In this document: positions 22,621 through 35,366 of the stretch, piece by piece
Numbering within the stretch: the stretch's first letter is position 1
Layout of the letters: every line of letters starts with the position of its first letter
NCBI GenBank assembly: GCA_001692895.1
Contig: KV748190.1
Location: 459,645-523,644, forward strand
Length of the DNA stretch: 64,000 nucleotides
Direction of reading: 5' to 3'
Source: Cenococcum geophilum 1.58
Lineage: Eukaryota; Ascomycota; Dothideomycetes; Gloniales; Gloniaceae
The notes under the pieces: generated by a model
Seen by the model: only the letters and a program-made list of their open reading frames with translations
Told to the model about the DNA's origin: nothing
The model's database searches: none
Translations under genes and position numbers: made by a program

Positions 22621-23135
22621 TAGAGTCAATTATATATTAAATTTGAGCTTTATTATAATGATTTGGAGCCTTAATTTGTTGATCAAATCTATAGCTTTAT
22701 TTCGCTAAGATTCGATTCAATCTAGAGACTCTAGTTGGTTCGCTTACGAGTACGCCTTTCTCAACGGCGCATGGGATAAGATGGAGTGATTTTTACAAGA
22801 GGGACTTGGGTTGATCACGGTGTAAGAAACTCTGGGGTATTGTTTTGACGTAAGTTTTTGACGTTTTATTTGTTAGTTAGCTATCTGTAATTTTGTAATG
22901 TATGTATGGAGTTAGTTTATGTACGTTCGAGGGGATTTGAAATTGGGGTGTAGGAATAAATACAAGTGCACCTTTTTAGGTTTAGCGCAGCACCCATCTG
23001 TGTTGCCCCAGGTAGCGCTCCAGTCAGCCTGTCACATGATCAACCTTGGCAGTGAGCTAAACCTCCGATGGGTACCGAGACAGGAATAAGGCTGAAGAAA
23101 TTTTGTAAACGACAGCTCCCGCATCTCTCTTTAAT
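22621..23135. other. intergenic, upstream of the kinase-WD40 gene
   Basis: The transposon's AT-rich 3' edge gives way at about 22690 to ordinary composition. No gene was recognised. The last few hundred bases would be the kinase-WD40 promoter. Confidence 0.5.
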
Positions 23136-23331
23136 ATGGACTCAACTCCCCCTGGCTCTTTTACGGTCCGCGAAGGTGACCATCTTGATATCCTAAATTG
23201 TACCTACCTGCCCTATAGGCACATCAAAGTCCTTGGGATGGGTAGTAGTGCTTTCGTTGAAATGGTCCAAGACGAAACAAATGGCCAAGTGTTCGCGCTC
23301 AAGCACTTCCGCAGATACCACGGCCCCAATA

Positions 23332-23894
23332 GACGGATTTCGCGAATTTCCTTACACTAGTTGGAGCTAATTTAGGAGGCCTGCAGGGAGTTCGAATACG
23401 GCTTAGAGGATGCTGATTTGGGCGAGAGGTTCTGCAAGGGAGCCATGCTTAGCCTCCTGCACGAGCTGGCGCCGAGCCCCGTATTTTTTGAGGTTTCAAA
23501 ATCGTATAATAAGCCTATCTTACGTCGAGCTTCTTGTGGTAACAAAACGACGATCGTGACGTCGCGCAATTTGGTGATCTTGGTTAAGCCTCCATAACTA
23601 TGTCACGGCTCGATCGATCGCAACGATCACTAAGTAACTTTGCCTAATATAGGTGTATAAGCGACGTAACGCAGGCTTAAAATACTGCCTTATTTTACGA
23701 AGTATTTCAAGCCTGCGTTATGCATGTGTAGGGGTCCCCTGTAGAGAGGCTTTTTATGAACAATTTTATTCGGATCTACAGGCCAGGGTGTATGCGATGG
23801 CGTCAAGCCACTTGGTTTGATCAAGGCTCAATCGACGGCTTCAACTTCTAGATTGAGCGACTTTACGAAGTATACAAGGATTGCGAAATCTGTC
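23332..23894. mobile_element. 563-bp MITE with TA target duplication, inside the kinase gene
   Basis: The ends are GACGGATTTCGCGAAT at the left and ATTGCGAAATCTGTC at the right, reverse complements apart from one substitution and one indel, each followed by TA (23330-23331, 23895-23896). Taking the element and one TA away leaves the kinase reading continuous (HGPNNINEFKRGF), which supports the boundaries to the base. There is no transposase. Confidence 0.88.
23667..23720. repeat. perfect 12-bp stem hairpin inside the MITE
   Basis: TAACGCAGGCTT (23667-23678) pairs with AAGCCTGCGTTA (23709-23720). Further partial pairing of AAAATACT with AGTATTT extends the stem inward. Confidence 0.8.
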
Positions 23895-25348
23895 TAATAT
23901 AAACGAATTTAAACGAGGATTCCGGAACGAGGTCAATATACTACGGAGACTGTTCCCTCACATATCATCCGTGCATTTGCAACATGGGCTTGGGCCGGGA
24001 GCTCGGCATAGTTCTCACCCCGGTTGCTGACGGTGGAAATCTCGCGTGTTATCTTCAAACCATACTGGACCTAGGAAATCCCCCAACGACAGAACAATGC
24101 ATTGTCCTTAATCAGGCCTTCAGATGCCTTGCTAGCGGCCCCGCAATTATCCACAAGCAAACAATTCGACATAAAGATATTAAACCACAAAATATCCTCA
24201 TCCATCAAGGCTGCGTTGTCTATACTGATTTCGGCATCGCACTGGACACAAGTCAGCTCGATAATACCACCACAGACGGGACAGCTCAAGCATTCACTTT
24301 CCGTTATTGCGCCCCCGAAGTTGCACTGTCAGATAAGAGAAATAGAAAATCAGACGTTTTCTCTCTCGGATGTGTGTTCACAGAGATATTATCGGTGCTT
24401 GAACCTCAAATTCAACTACCACAGCTCGGAAGAACTGCTTACCATAAGATTATTGAGGATCTTCAAGGTGTCCTGAATTATTCTAAGCAGGCTAGCCCAC
24501 AGAGAAGCCAGTTGTTTCATGCTTGTCTCAATATGTTGGAGCGCAGACCCCAAGATCGAATCAGTGCTGAGGAACTTGTTAGAGAGCTAGATTTATTAAG
24601 GGAGCCGAAGGGAAATCTCATCTTTGAATACTTTTGTAATGCTTGTGCTCCGGTAAAAGAGTCTGAGAGTACTAATATTGCAACACCATTGCTCGGTGAA
24701 TTGGGTAAGTCAATGCCTATTGGGTCTCATCTACCTTCTGTTTCTCAAATCAACACAGACAGTGTGCCACAAAAGGAAAAACACCAAGACTCATTCAGCA
24801 GTACTACTACCTACGCGGACCACCAAGTACGGTATGAGACTCAAGGAGGGGCTGAAGTGCAAAAACACCGAAAACCATTAGTGCAGATAATCAAGCCTTC
24901 TTCTGGTGACTTCTGGGGCGTGGCGTTTTCACCAGATGGCAAGCTGCTGTCATTTGGATTATATGGCGGGATGGTTGAGCTCTGGGACTTAACGTCGGCG
25001 ACGATAGCGCTGCGCGGTCGGCTCAAGGTCCATTCAAATGGGGTCTGGGGCGTGGCATTCTCGCCAGACGGCAAGCTGCTAGCATTTGGATCTCATGACG
25101 GGACGGTTGGACTCTGGGACTTGACGATGGCGGCGCTGCACAGTCTACTTCAGGGCCATTCAAGTGGCGTCAGGAGCATGGCGTTCTCATTAGACGGCAA
25201 GCTGCTAGCATCCGGATCTCATGACGGGACGGTTAGACTCTGGGACTTGACGACGGTAACGGCAGTGACGGTGATGGCGACTGCGCTGAGAGAACCCCCT
25301 TTGGCTTCTCTACTATCGTTTTCGAAAGTATTGCGAAAATTCAATTAA

Positions 25349-25856
25349 GTGAGCCCCGCCCACACAGCATTAAATTTAGGTGATCTCACTAAAAAACCGT
25401 ATGACCACCACGTATACTACGCCCGCAACGCTTATATCTGCCTCCTATGCCTAAAGGGATTCCTAAATAGCAGCTCTATAAAATTTTGGTAGCCCTTCTA
25501 TTTAATTGGACGGTTAAATACATCGCGGCAGCTACTAAGTTATATCTTTTAACTATATACCGTATCTAGCTTAACTTAGACCTCTATAGAGAGCTATATC
25601 CCCTACTAAATCTTAAGATTAGGCGACCAAGTAATATATAATATTATAGTATTAGGTATGTTAATCTCGTATATAGGCGCTTCTTACCTACTTAGAAGAT
25701 CGCCCTACTAGCTACCTTAATAAGATAGTGTCGACCGCAAAAAGTAGGTCATAAAAGAAGGACTTGTGTGTAGATTAAACTACGAAGAAAAGAGACTATA
25801 TATACATAAAATAGGTGGCGAAGGCTGACGTCAACAATGATGACTGTTACCTCAAT
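25349..25856. other. AT-rich relic between the kinase-WD40 gene and the gypsy element
   Basis: Composition changes to the TpA-rich, TpG-poor pattern of RIP at about 25460. No domain was recognised; it is probably an older repeat. Confidence 0.45.
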
Positions 25857-26280
25857 TGTTATGGACGCTTTAAGTACGATGTTACGACTACTTGGGGAAG
25901 AGTTGGAAGAAGCTAGTTGGTTAATACAGGCACGGTCCAGGATGGAGCCGATAGAACTATGTGACGAAGAATGGTAACCGAGGTCATATAATATGATCTA
26001 TATAATCTATAGGATCTATATAATCCGTGACAGAGTAGATAGAGTACACGTATATTACGTATAAGAAGAACTTTATAGGAGTATAGTTATGTATTTAAGG
26101 ACCCTTAATCCCTACCTAGATAGTTCCTTCTTTATAGTAATTCTTAGAATACAATTAGAGTTAATTTATTAGGTAACTACTCTACTAGTTATTATTATAT
26201 TAATAACTTTAATTTGCATTACCTATATACCTAGCCTAATAATAAGCCTATTATAGTTCCTGCTATAAGGTTTTATTATA
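25857..26280 (+). repeat. left LTR of the gypsy element
   Basis: A 424-bp segment starting TGTTATGGACGCTTTAAG and ending GGTTTTATTATA, matched along its length by the right copy. CTATATAATC-type short repeats lie near its middle. Confidence 0.88.
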
Positions 26281-29200
26281 TAATTACTACCCAGTTATAG
26301 TATTAAATATAAAAAGTTAAATAATATGCCACTAAAAGCAGCCACTATAACGCTATTAACGGCGGCAACTACTTTAAGGATAGAAGGCGATACTAGTATA
26401 GCAGATACTAATTCGCAATAACCCGTAATAGTTAGATAGCTATAAGAGATAGTTAACTAGTTAATAACAAACAATGCGGCGCTAGAAGAAAGGGTTAATA
26501 GAATTAAAGTAGTAAAGATTAAGTTACTATTAATTAAGAGGTATTTAGGAGAAAGATTAAAGCTTAAAGGATTTCTTATATAAATGCACTTTAAGGTTAC
26601 GTAAGAAGGAGTAAAGCTACTAATACCTATAGATCGAATAGCCTATGCGGGACTATTCCTATTAGGAAGGGTACTTAAGTAGTTTAAGCCTTACCTTACG
26701 GAAATATAGGTAAATAGAATAATAACCACTAATTAGGAGGTATAGTTTATATTCTTAAGCTAGGAAGGGTTTATAAAGTAACTTATATAAATATTTAGAG
26801 ACCTAGAGGCAGTAACTACGGTAAAAAGAAAACTCTAAGACATTACGCAATAAACCTTAGTAATTAAGTATATAACGTAGTTCCAGACGCTAGCAATATA
26901 AGTTAAGTGGAATAATAAGGCGCTTATAGTATAATATAAATAAGGACTTAAGGCTAAAGTTTAGGATATAATTATCCTAATAGAAGATGCGGATACCCTA
27001 TAGGAATTAATAGATTAAGTAATTAAGATTAATAATTGGATCTACTAAAGGGAACAGGCTAAGAGAGGCTAGGATAAAGTTCTATAGTTATATAAGGCGC
27101 AGAGTATATAATAACTAAAGCTAAGTTAGAAACTATAGTATAGCGTAGAGCTAATAGACCTAAGTAGTACTAAAAAAGCCTATAAGAGATAAAGTAAGAA
27201 ACTATAAAAACTTAAAGGTTAAGGATCTAGTAATTATAGGACTAAGAAGTAAAGGCTAAACTAGGGATCTTAGTAATAGAAGATATTTAGGCGGACTCTA
27301 TAGCAAAGTCAGTGGTTTAAAAATAGAGCTTATATAAATTACGGGAAATAGGGTTATTTCGCGAGGGATTATAAAGATAGTTAGAACTACTATATAATAA
27401 AGGGAACTAGATTAATAGTAGAAGATATATATATATATAGAGGGATAATAGTATACTATAAGGAATAAAAGAATATTTAATTAGAAGTTTCGCGTTTTGT
27501 TATAATAACGCATACCAAATTTATAAAGACGCTAAGTATAGCGTAAGCTATTAGCTATAGGAGCTAAAATTCTTAGAATATAGGGGAATTAACAAACTAT
27601 CGCGTAGATCGGATATTAAAGACGATAAGTTTAATATAGGCGAAACATTTACAGACAATAAGGCAATAAGGGTAGCTTACTAGGAGCGTGCAAACCTTAA
27701 AGAAGTTATATTAGAAGTAGAGACTAAGACCGCTATAAAGTAAGGTTTAGTAACGGGTATTATAACACCGTTAAATACGGCATCTATTACTTTATAAGAT
27801 AAAAGGAAGAGTATCTTATAGAGATTAAGCAAGCAGACAACTACTAGTGCTAATTTATTACTTAATAAAGGTAAAAAGCTAAAGGACTAAGATTTTTAGG
27901 ATGAGATAAGGTATATATAAGGACCTACAATGGATAGAAACCGATAGAGTAGGGTAATAGCTTAGTTTAAAGATATATAAATAAGCTTAGGATAGAGTTT
28001 CCTATAGGTATAAGATTCTTAAGACGAGATAAGTAAGATTTAAGACTCTTAAGATAAGATAAGAATACCTAAGCCTAGTTAGACTAAGGTAGGAGCTAAG
28101 CTTAAGACAGAAGCTAGCTTAAAATTAAGAATCCTATAGGACCAAGACTTTAATATATAAATGAGGACTATTAACAAAATTAAGAAGTAGGAAGACTTTA
28201 GGGATCTACTTATAAGACGCAAAAAGGAAAAAACTATAAAGGAATTTAGAGTAAGGATTACTTTATAGTAAGAACAGAAACTAGATAAAAGGTCTAGTAT
28301 ACTAGGCCGTATAAGGGATAGAGTACCTATATAAAGAATTACTAATAGACCTAGGATAGGCACATTAAGAGCTAAGTAGCTTACTAAACTAGAATAAGAA
28401 GAGGATTTAGGGATCCTAATTAGATTTAAATAATAATATATAAAGGGCTGTTATAACGCAGTAATAAGGAGATACTTTCTTACGGATAAGCTATATATAC
28501 TTAAAGGGTTGTACCAAAAGTGGTATAAACAACAACACAATAATAAGTAGGAAGATTTCTACATATAGTTAGATGAAAAAGTTATTTAAGACCACCTAAT
28601 TATAGAGAAGGCCATAAGTTATATTAAAGGAGCCTTAATTATAACGTTAAAAGATCTAAAGGAGTAATTAGAGGACTAGAGAAGTAAGAGGTAAATCTTA
28701 GTACCTATAAATAAAGTTGCAATGCTTAGATTAATATAAGAAAGGTTTAAACTTAAGGATAAAGATAAGCTAAGAGTTAACCTAAAACACTAAGTATATT
28801 ATATATTAGTATAGATTATATATATAGATAATGTGTATAATATATATAGAGTACTAAAAGATAAGAACCGGAAGTACCTAGTAAGGATATATTAGGCACC
28901 AGATAAGGCGAAATATTAAAACGCTAGGTATATATAAGTTGGCACCTAACAGAAGTATAAAGCTAAGGGGACTTAATACTTTAGCTAGGAAGATTCCTTA
29001 CGGAAAAATGCCTAGACAGATAATAGTGGTGGGAATGCCTAGAGAGTATATATCTATAGTATATTAAAGATAAAAAGCGAACTAAGTATTAGCTAAAAGT
29101 AGACTAAGTATAAATAAGATTAAGTAGTTAATAATTAGGAAAAATAGAGGCCTATAAAACTAGAGGGAACTAGTAATAGAGCCTTAGACCCTTAAAGGAA

Positions 29201-29657
29201 TTTAAGGATAATACCTAAACCTATAAGTTAAGTGGTAAGATTAATAGTTTAAAGTATTAATAGATAGTAGAGTAATAAGGAACTATATCTTATTAATAGC
29301 AGTTAAAAGAATGGGGTTACTATATAGGAAAAAGGAATATCCTTACCTATTAGTAATAATTTTAGGAGATCTAATAGCCTATAGAGGAGGCATTATTAAC
29401 CTTAAAATAGGACCTATTTAGTTAACTATTAAAGGGAGATAAATTGAGATGTCTTTTAATATATTACCATTAGGGAACAATAAGGTAGTATTAGGAATGC
29501 CTTAGTTATAAGAATATAATCTAAAGATTAATTAGATTATAGGTTAGGTTAATATTAGAGATACTTAACGGCGTAAGATATAATAATAAGCTAAGTTAGT
29601 ATAGTACTAAGTAGGAGCGACCTATAAAGAAATAGAAAAGGGACTAAGTTATATACT

Positions 29658-29671
29658 AAAGAGATACCATA
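29658..29671. repeat. target-site duplicate of LINE A (left)
   Basis: AAAGAGATACCATA, identical to 35353-35366. Confidence 0.93.
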
Positions 29672-32600
29672 TATTATGTTATAATATTTAATTACGCTGT
29701 TGCGGCTCCCGTTAGGGTCTATGTAGTGGGTTTATATGGGTATATATATATATATGTATAAGAGGGGAACCGTACCGCTGGGGCTAGATAAAACCTCTTC
29801 TTCTCTTATTATACGGCCTATATGGCTTATTATACGGCCTATATAGCCTCTTTTCTGATTAGTAACTGCTAAGCATAAGTAGATGTCTCTTTAAGGCGCT
29901 ATAGAAAAGCCATCTTAATGCGTACTCCTGGGTCTGTCTAGTAGGGTATATAGCTAAGGCCTAGGTTCCGTTTCTAGCTGCTCTAGTTATCTAGATAGGG
30001 TATAGGCTAGTGGCCTATAAGGCTAGTAGTGGTGTAGAAGGTTCCGTTATTTATATCTACGTTAATGTATATAGCTCTGTACCTTGCTAAGTTTTATTAA
30101 GTTCTATTAGGATATTAACCTTTACTAAATTCTGCTAGGTTACTAAATTCTGTTAAATTCTGCTAGGTTGCCAAAGTTCTGCTAACTTCTGTTAGGTTAT
30201 TAGATTTTGCTAGGTTGCTAAGATTCTGCTAAATTTTATTAGGTTACTAAAACTCTACTAAATTCTATTAGGTTGCTAAAATTCTGCTAACTTCTATTAG
30301 GTTGCTAAATTCTACTAAATTCTACCAGGTTAATAAGTTCTGCCGAATTTTACTAGGTTGCTAGAGTTCTACTAACTTTTACTAGGTTGCTATCTGTAAA
30401 ATTCTACTATATTCTACTATCCCTATAGTATTTATCCTCTACCTCTTAAAGTACTTCCTAGCCTTCTCTTTTTACCCTAGCTAGCTCTCTAGCAAATAAA
30501 AGGTGTAGTAAGAGGTTTGTCTATATAAACTAGTCCGTAACTACCTTAGTAGCCTTTAGCTTAGTTAGGAGCTCTTTATATAAGGATGTTTTAGTATAGT
30601 AATATATTTCCGCCTAGCTAGCAGCATGTCTGGGGCAGAATACTACTACATATATTATTAATTATTGGCTATAGCCGTATAGGTAGGCCAGGGTTGGGTG
30701 CCCTGGTACTTTTTAGTAGTAGAGGTATCTATTAAGCCCTATATGCTTAGTTCTAAGTAGCGTATTAATTATGCTCTCTACCTTTATAAGCCTTACGTGG
30801 CGTTTAAAGACTTTCTTATTCTATAGCTCGGCCTAGGCCGTTGTATAGTAGGTAAGCGTGCTTTAGTACTTTTTCTATTCCCTTTTCTACCGCTTTTTAA
30901 ACGCCTCTTGTACCCTAGCCCTTCTACTTCTCTTATACTGCGCTTTAGATAAGTCTATTAGCTATATATTTGTCCCTAAGATAGCGGCCGCTATCCTCTT
31001 AAGCTTATACCGTCTAGTGGGCCATATTAGTAGCTTTATTCTAGGCCGGAGTTAGTAGGCTATTGTGGCCCGTATAGTATTATATTCCCTCTTAATATGC
31101 TCTCTTACTAGTCCTTCCCATGTTCTTTCCGCGTAGGCTATAGCTAGCTCTTTAAGGTGTATCTAAAGCGGCGGAAACCCCGTCTTGTGCTTTAGTACTA
31201 CTATTAGCGTTAATTTATACGCCCCCGTAATAGTGCGGAGGTATAGGTTCTATACTACGCCCAGCTGGCGCAGCTTAGTTTTGCTTATTTTCTTAGGCTT
31301 CGTCTACTCTAGTAGCAAGTACTAGATACTATATCTATATAAGATTGCTAGCTGGATTATAGCGGAGTATATTATCCACGCCTTTTAGAAGGAGGCGCCC
31401 TATATAGAGGCCGTAAGCCGGGTTAGTATAGCTATTTAGGTAATCGCCTTTATCTTAATAATGTTAACGTACAGTCCCTATTTAAGCTTTAAGTTAACTT
31501 ATACCCCTAATATATATAGGTTACTAACTAGGCCTTCCGTGAAGCTATATATATTAGCTATAGCCTTTATATTAAACTTCTTATAGCTCCTTATAAAATA
31601 GATAAGGTAGTACTTTTTAGGGGTAAATACTACCCTATACCGGTGTGCCTACGCCATATATACCTTATACGCCCTTTCTATAGTTCTATAGTTTTCCTCT
31701 ATAGTCTTACTATATGTTAGTATATTAAAGTTGTTAACAAATCTAAATGCTGTAGTAGTTCCCCCTTATAACTCTGGTAGGAGTATATAGGTAAAAAAGA
31801 GGAATAGGATTGGCGATAGCGCTAAGCCTTAGGGTATACCAGTGTTTATTTATATTATTTATGCTATATATCCTCTAATTAAAAGCCTTATTATTTAATC
31901 CTTAAGGAAGGACTTTATAAACTGTACTATCTAGTAGGGTATAGCTTAGGCCTTTATATTATAGATTATTCTTTTATAAAAGACTTGGTTAAAGGCCCTA
32001 GAAATATTAAGGCTAAGTAATAAGGCTACTAGGTTTAGGTTACTCCTCCACACCATATATACCTATTGGGTTAGTAGCTCTAGTGCTGTCTATATTAAGT
32101 GCCCTAGCCTTACTCCTATTTAACTAGCCAGTAGCATACCTATCTCCTCCGTAATTTTGGATAGTTAGCTAGCTACTATTCTCTTAAGTAGCTTCCCAAT
32201 AGTGTTAAGTAGCGCAATTAGCTAGTAGGCCTTTGCCGTAGTATAGGATGGCTTCTATAGTTTCTGGAGAACTACTATAATAGAGTCTTTAAACGGTTTT
32301 AGGTAATATCTAATTGCTATATAGCTGCTAAAGAGTTTAGCTAGCACTAGGGCTAGCTACTCTCCGCACGTTTTAAGAAATTAGTTAGTAATCTTTTTTA
32401 GACCTAGGGCCTTATTAAGGGTAAGCCCCTTTAGGGCCGTAATAATGTCCTCCTCCTTAACTACTTCCTTTACTATTTGTGGCTCTGGGTATGCAAACCC
32501 TAGTATATTACTAAGGTCCGCCTCTACTAGCAGCGGGAAGAACTGCTCTATAAGGATAGTAGCCTTCTCCTTATTATTATGGTGTAGGGTCTCCTCTCCT

Positions 32601-35352
32601 AGTCTGCTAATAGGAGGAAACTATAGTAGGGCCTTTGGCTTCCCGTCCGCTATACGCGCCTATTTTACTATCCTCTATATCCCTTTAGGGTTATTTATTA
32701 GCTTTTTAACGGTCCTTCTCTATAGCTTATTAGCCTCTCATTAGATTGCCCTTTTCTTCTTATTTTATGCGACTCTATAGTTAATCCAGTTAGGCATTAA
32801 CTAAGAGACCTTTTACGCCTAGAAGGCCTGTTAGGTTTCTTTTACTACTTCTATATATTCCTCTAACTATACTTTAGAGGCTTGCGGCGAGGGCCGCGCG
32901 TTAGGTACTATTTTTACTATAGTGTTCTTAATTACTTAGTATATGGCCTCTGCTAGTGCGTTTAGTTTATCTCTTATATCGCATGGGAGTTTATATAGAG
33001 GCTAGAGTTAGCCCTTTAGCTCGCTCTATACTACCTTCTAATTAGCCTTCTTCTATAGCGGTCTTCTAGGTAAGGGGGGCCCCTCTAGCGCCTCTACGTC
33101 TACCTTTATAATAATAGGAAAGTGGTTAGACCCTATATGCTAGTGGTTTTATCTTTAACTCTATAGCAGCCTATTAGTAATCTAGGGGGAGGTAAATACT
33201 AGGTCTAGCGTGCTCCTTAATATACCCTTTGCCCACGTCTCTATATCCGCCTTAGTGGCTAGGCTTAGGCCGGCTGCCTCTATAGCGCGGATAAGGTCGT
33301 CCGCCGCGTTGTCCGCGTATATTACTATTATACCCCCCTAAAAGGGGTAGTGTAGATTAAAATTACCTAATAATATATGTTCTCCTTCGGCCCTTAGCAG
33401 CTCTGGTAGTATATAGATACTGCTATTTATCTATTAGGGGTTATAAATATTATAAATCTGGATAGTCCTCTTATAGCCCTCTAGCTTAATTATATATACG
33501 TCCGCTAAGTGGTATATAGGCGCCCACTTATTTATATTAATAGCCTTATTTATATAAAAGCAGACCCTTATATTACCTACTCCTGCATATACTAGGTGGT
33601 AGGTAGGTAGTTATATATATTAGTAGTACTAATAATATAGTAGAGTTTACTATGCCTACTTATCTAAGCCTCTACCTTAGTTTTCTAGTGCTTTGTCTCA
33701 ACTATAAGCAGTTAGCTGCCACTACTAATTATATAGGGATTCTTACTAGTTCTTACGGATATCTTATAATAGGGTTAGCCTAAGTACTAGTCCGCCCCCT
33801 AGCAGTTTATATAAGAGTTTCCTCCTAGAGTTAGTATGCTTTTGTATGGCTTAGGAGCCTTCTATAGCCTCTAGTTTTACGCCTCTCTTTATTGTTTCCG
33901 CCGGCGCGGGTATAAGCTGCTATTTTTAGGGGTCGCAACCCCTATCTTACGCGCCTACTAACGTAGTTTTATAAGGGCGTCGTGGCTGCATCCTATAATA
34001 TAATTAGGTATACCTTTTACGGTTAAGGTTTAGCTAAAGCCTCTTCCGCCTAAGTAACTCCTGTTTGCTCTATAAGTATATCTTACTAGTATACTGTCCT
34101 AGCGAAGCGAAACGGTTCTATCTATTAATGTACCAACACGCGCATCCGTTCTCTTAAGCTACGTAGTAGTCTCTCCGGCTAGGACGTAATCCTACCTACC
34201 TATTAGGTGCACTAGGGGTTAGGGCCTAGTTAAGGGGTAAAGTCCCTAGAGCTAGCAGTAGCTACTATATACTACGCCCTATAGGAGGCTAGTAGTAATA
34301 TAGGGGCGTAACACCCTATATACTACCAGTTCCGTTTCGCGTTACCTATAAGAGTCTCCTTATAATAGGTCGACTGTGTCTTATAGGAGGGGGGCCGTAG
34401 AGATACTAGGTCCCGCACCGGACGACCTACTTCCCCCCCTCCTACTAACTAAGCTTATATCCCCCCTTTTTATAAGCTAGCCTATATCTCTAACTATTAA
34501 GTCCTCGTCCAACTGGCCTGTATTTCCTTAGAGCCTCCCCCATATAATACGCGTTAGGTTACGTACACTACGCCTATTAAGACCCTCCTATAAGTTACCT
34601 TGTTGAACGCCATAGGGCCGTTAAAGCTGGCCTATGTTTCCGCTACCTAGAGCTTTACCTATATTTCTACCTTATTAAGCCGTCTAGTCGCCGTCGCATC
34701 GCTATCGCGTCGCTGTCGCGTCTGTTATCCAGGTCGCGCGTACTACGCCTATTAAGACCCTCTTCTAAGTCACCTAGGTGTCGGATACTAGATAGGCCCT
34801 TGTAGAGGGGCCTTAACGAGTTCTTTAGGTAGGGCCTTAATAAGTTCTTCGCGGTGGCCTTAGGGCCTTAATAGGTTTCGTATAAGGTATAAGGTATCTA
34901 TAACACGTTAACCTTAATAAGTTCTTATAAAAAGAGGTTCCCTATGCCCTCGCTATATCCCTTTGCGATCTTAGAGCTAGTGTAAGCCTAAGGGTGTCCT
35001 ATTATATAACTAGGACGCGTCTATATTAACTAGCTATAATAAGGCCAGTTTTAGGCCTAGCTACAAGCTAGGTAGTTGTACATTAGGTAGTTTTTATATC
35101 CCAGTTTCCCTTAATAGGCCTCCCTAGGTGGTAGAGCAGGAGCCTTAAGCGGAGGCAGTAAGGCTCCTAGTGTTATTAAGGGCGATATATACGCGTCGCG
35201 AGCTTAATACTACAGAACCGCAGCAACAGCGCGCTGCACGCGCTGCGACGGCTCTCTACCATCGCCTCTACACTTGGCTATTAAAAGGAACGATTTCCTG
35301 ATGATGTTTCCACCTATGGCGACGTAGACGCGTGCAGTAGGGCTTCGCGGGC
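29672..35352 (-). mobile_element. LINE family A, 5.7 kb, full-length but RIP-dead, inserted in gypsy pol
   Basis: An exact 14-bp target duplication, AAAGAGATACCATA, lies at 29658-29671 and 35353-35366. The element reads on the minus strand from 35352, starting GCCCGCGAAGCCC, a start shared with the LINE at 46074, so the 5' end is complete. An ORF1 region (about 35000-34000), an AP-endonuclease region (about 33700-32900) and reverse transcriptase follow. The RT signature GIP.GLALSPILF lies at about 31801-31845. The catalytic box reads FVNNFN at about 31731-31755, where FVDD is expected; GAC-to-AAC changes fit RIP. Many TAG/TAA stops are present. The 3' part contains a 29-bp minisatellite. The sequence resembles fungal Tad/I-group LINEs. 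Confidence 0.87.
30084..30393 (-). repeat. 29-bp minisatellite in the 3' region of LINE A
   Basis: About ten degenerate copies of a 28-29 bp unit beginning AGGTTGCTAAAATTCTGCTA on the plus strand, with one copy shortened to 18 bp. They lie in the 3' non-coding part of the minus-strand LINE. Confidence 0.85.
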
Positions 35353-35366
35353 AAAGAGATACCATA
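35353..35366. repeat. target-site duplicate of LINE A (right)
   Basis: AAAGAGATACCATA, identical to 29658-29671. It marks the exact point where the gypsy sequence resumes. Confidence 0.93.

Larger units (their letters stand above)
23136..25348 (+). pseudogene. protein kinase-WD40 fusion, split by a MITE
   Basis: The N-terminal piece (23136-23331, MDSTPPGSFTVREGDHLDIL) contains a Gly-rich loop (VLGMGSSAFVEMV) and beta3 lysine (VFALKHFRRYHG). A 563-bp TA-flanked element (23332-23894) follows. Across it the kinase frame resumes with EFKRGFRNEVNILRRLFPHI (23904 on). One single-base frame slip near 23975 leads to the long open frame 23984-25348. That frame holds the hinge (LTPVADGGNLACYL), the catalytic loop HKDIKPQNIL (HKD, not HRD), TDFGIA, YCAPEV and DVFSLGCVF. 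A linker of about 140 residues leads to at least three WD40 repeats (about 24890-25260), each with VAFSPDGKLL..GSHDGTV.LWDLT wording. The repeats are close to identical in DNA as well as protein, as in fungal NACHT-WD40 non-self receptors. The kinase-WD40 order is unusual in fungi. The last repeat ends in an unrelated tail, so the C-terminus may be truncated. The ligand is unknown. Confidence 0.82.

Noticed and set aside
23385-23410. GTTCGAAT motif resembling a tRNA B box
   Set aside because: No A box, no cloverleaf or acceptor stem around it; it lies within a MITE.
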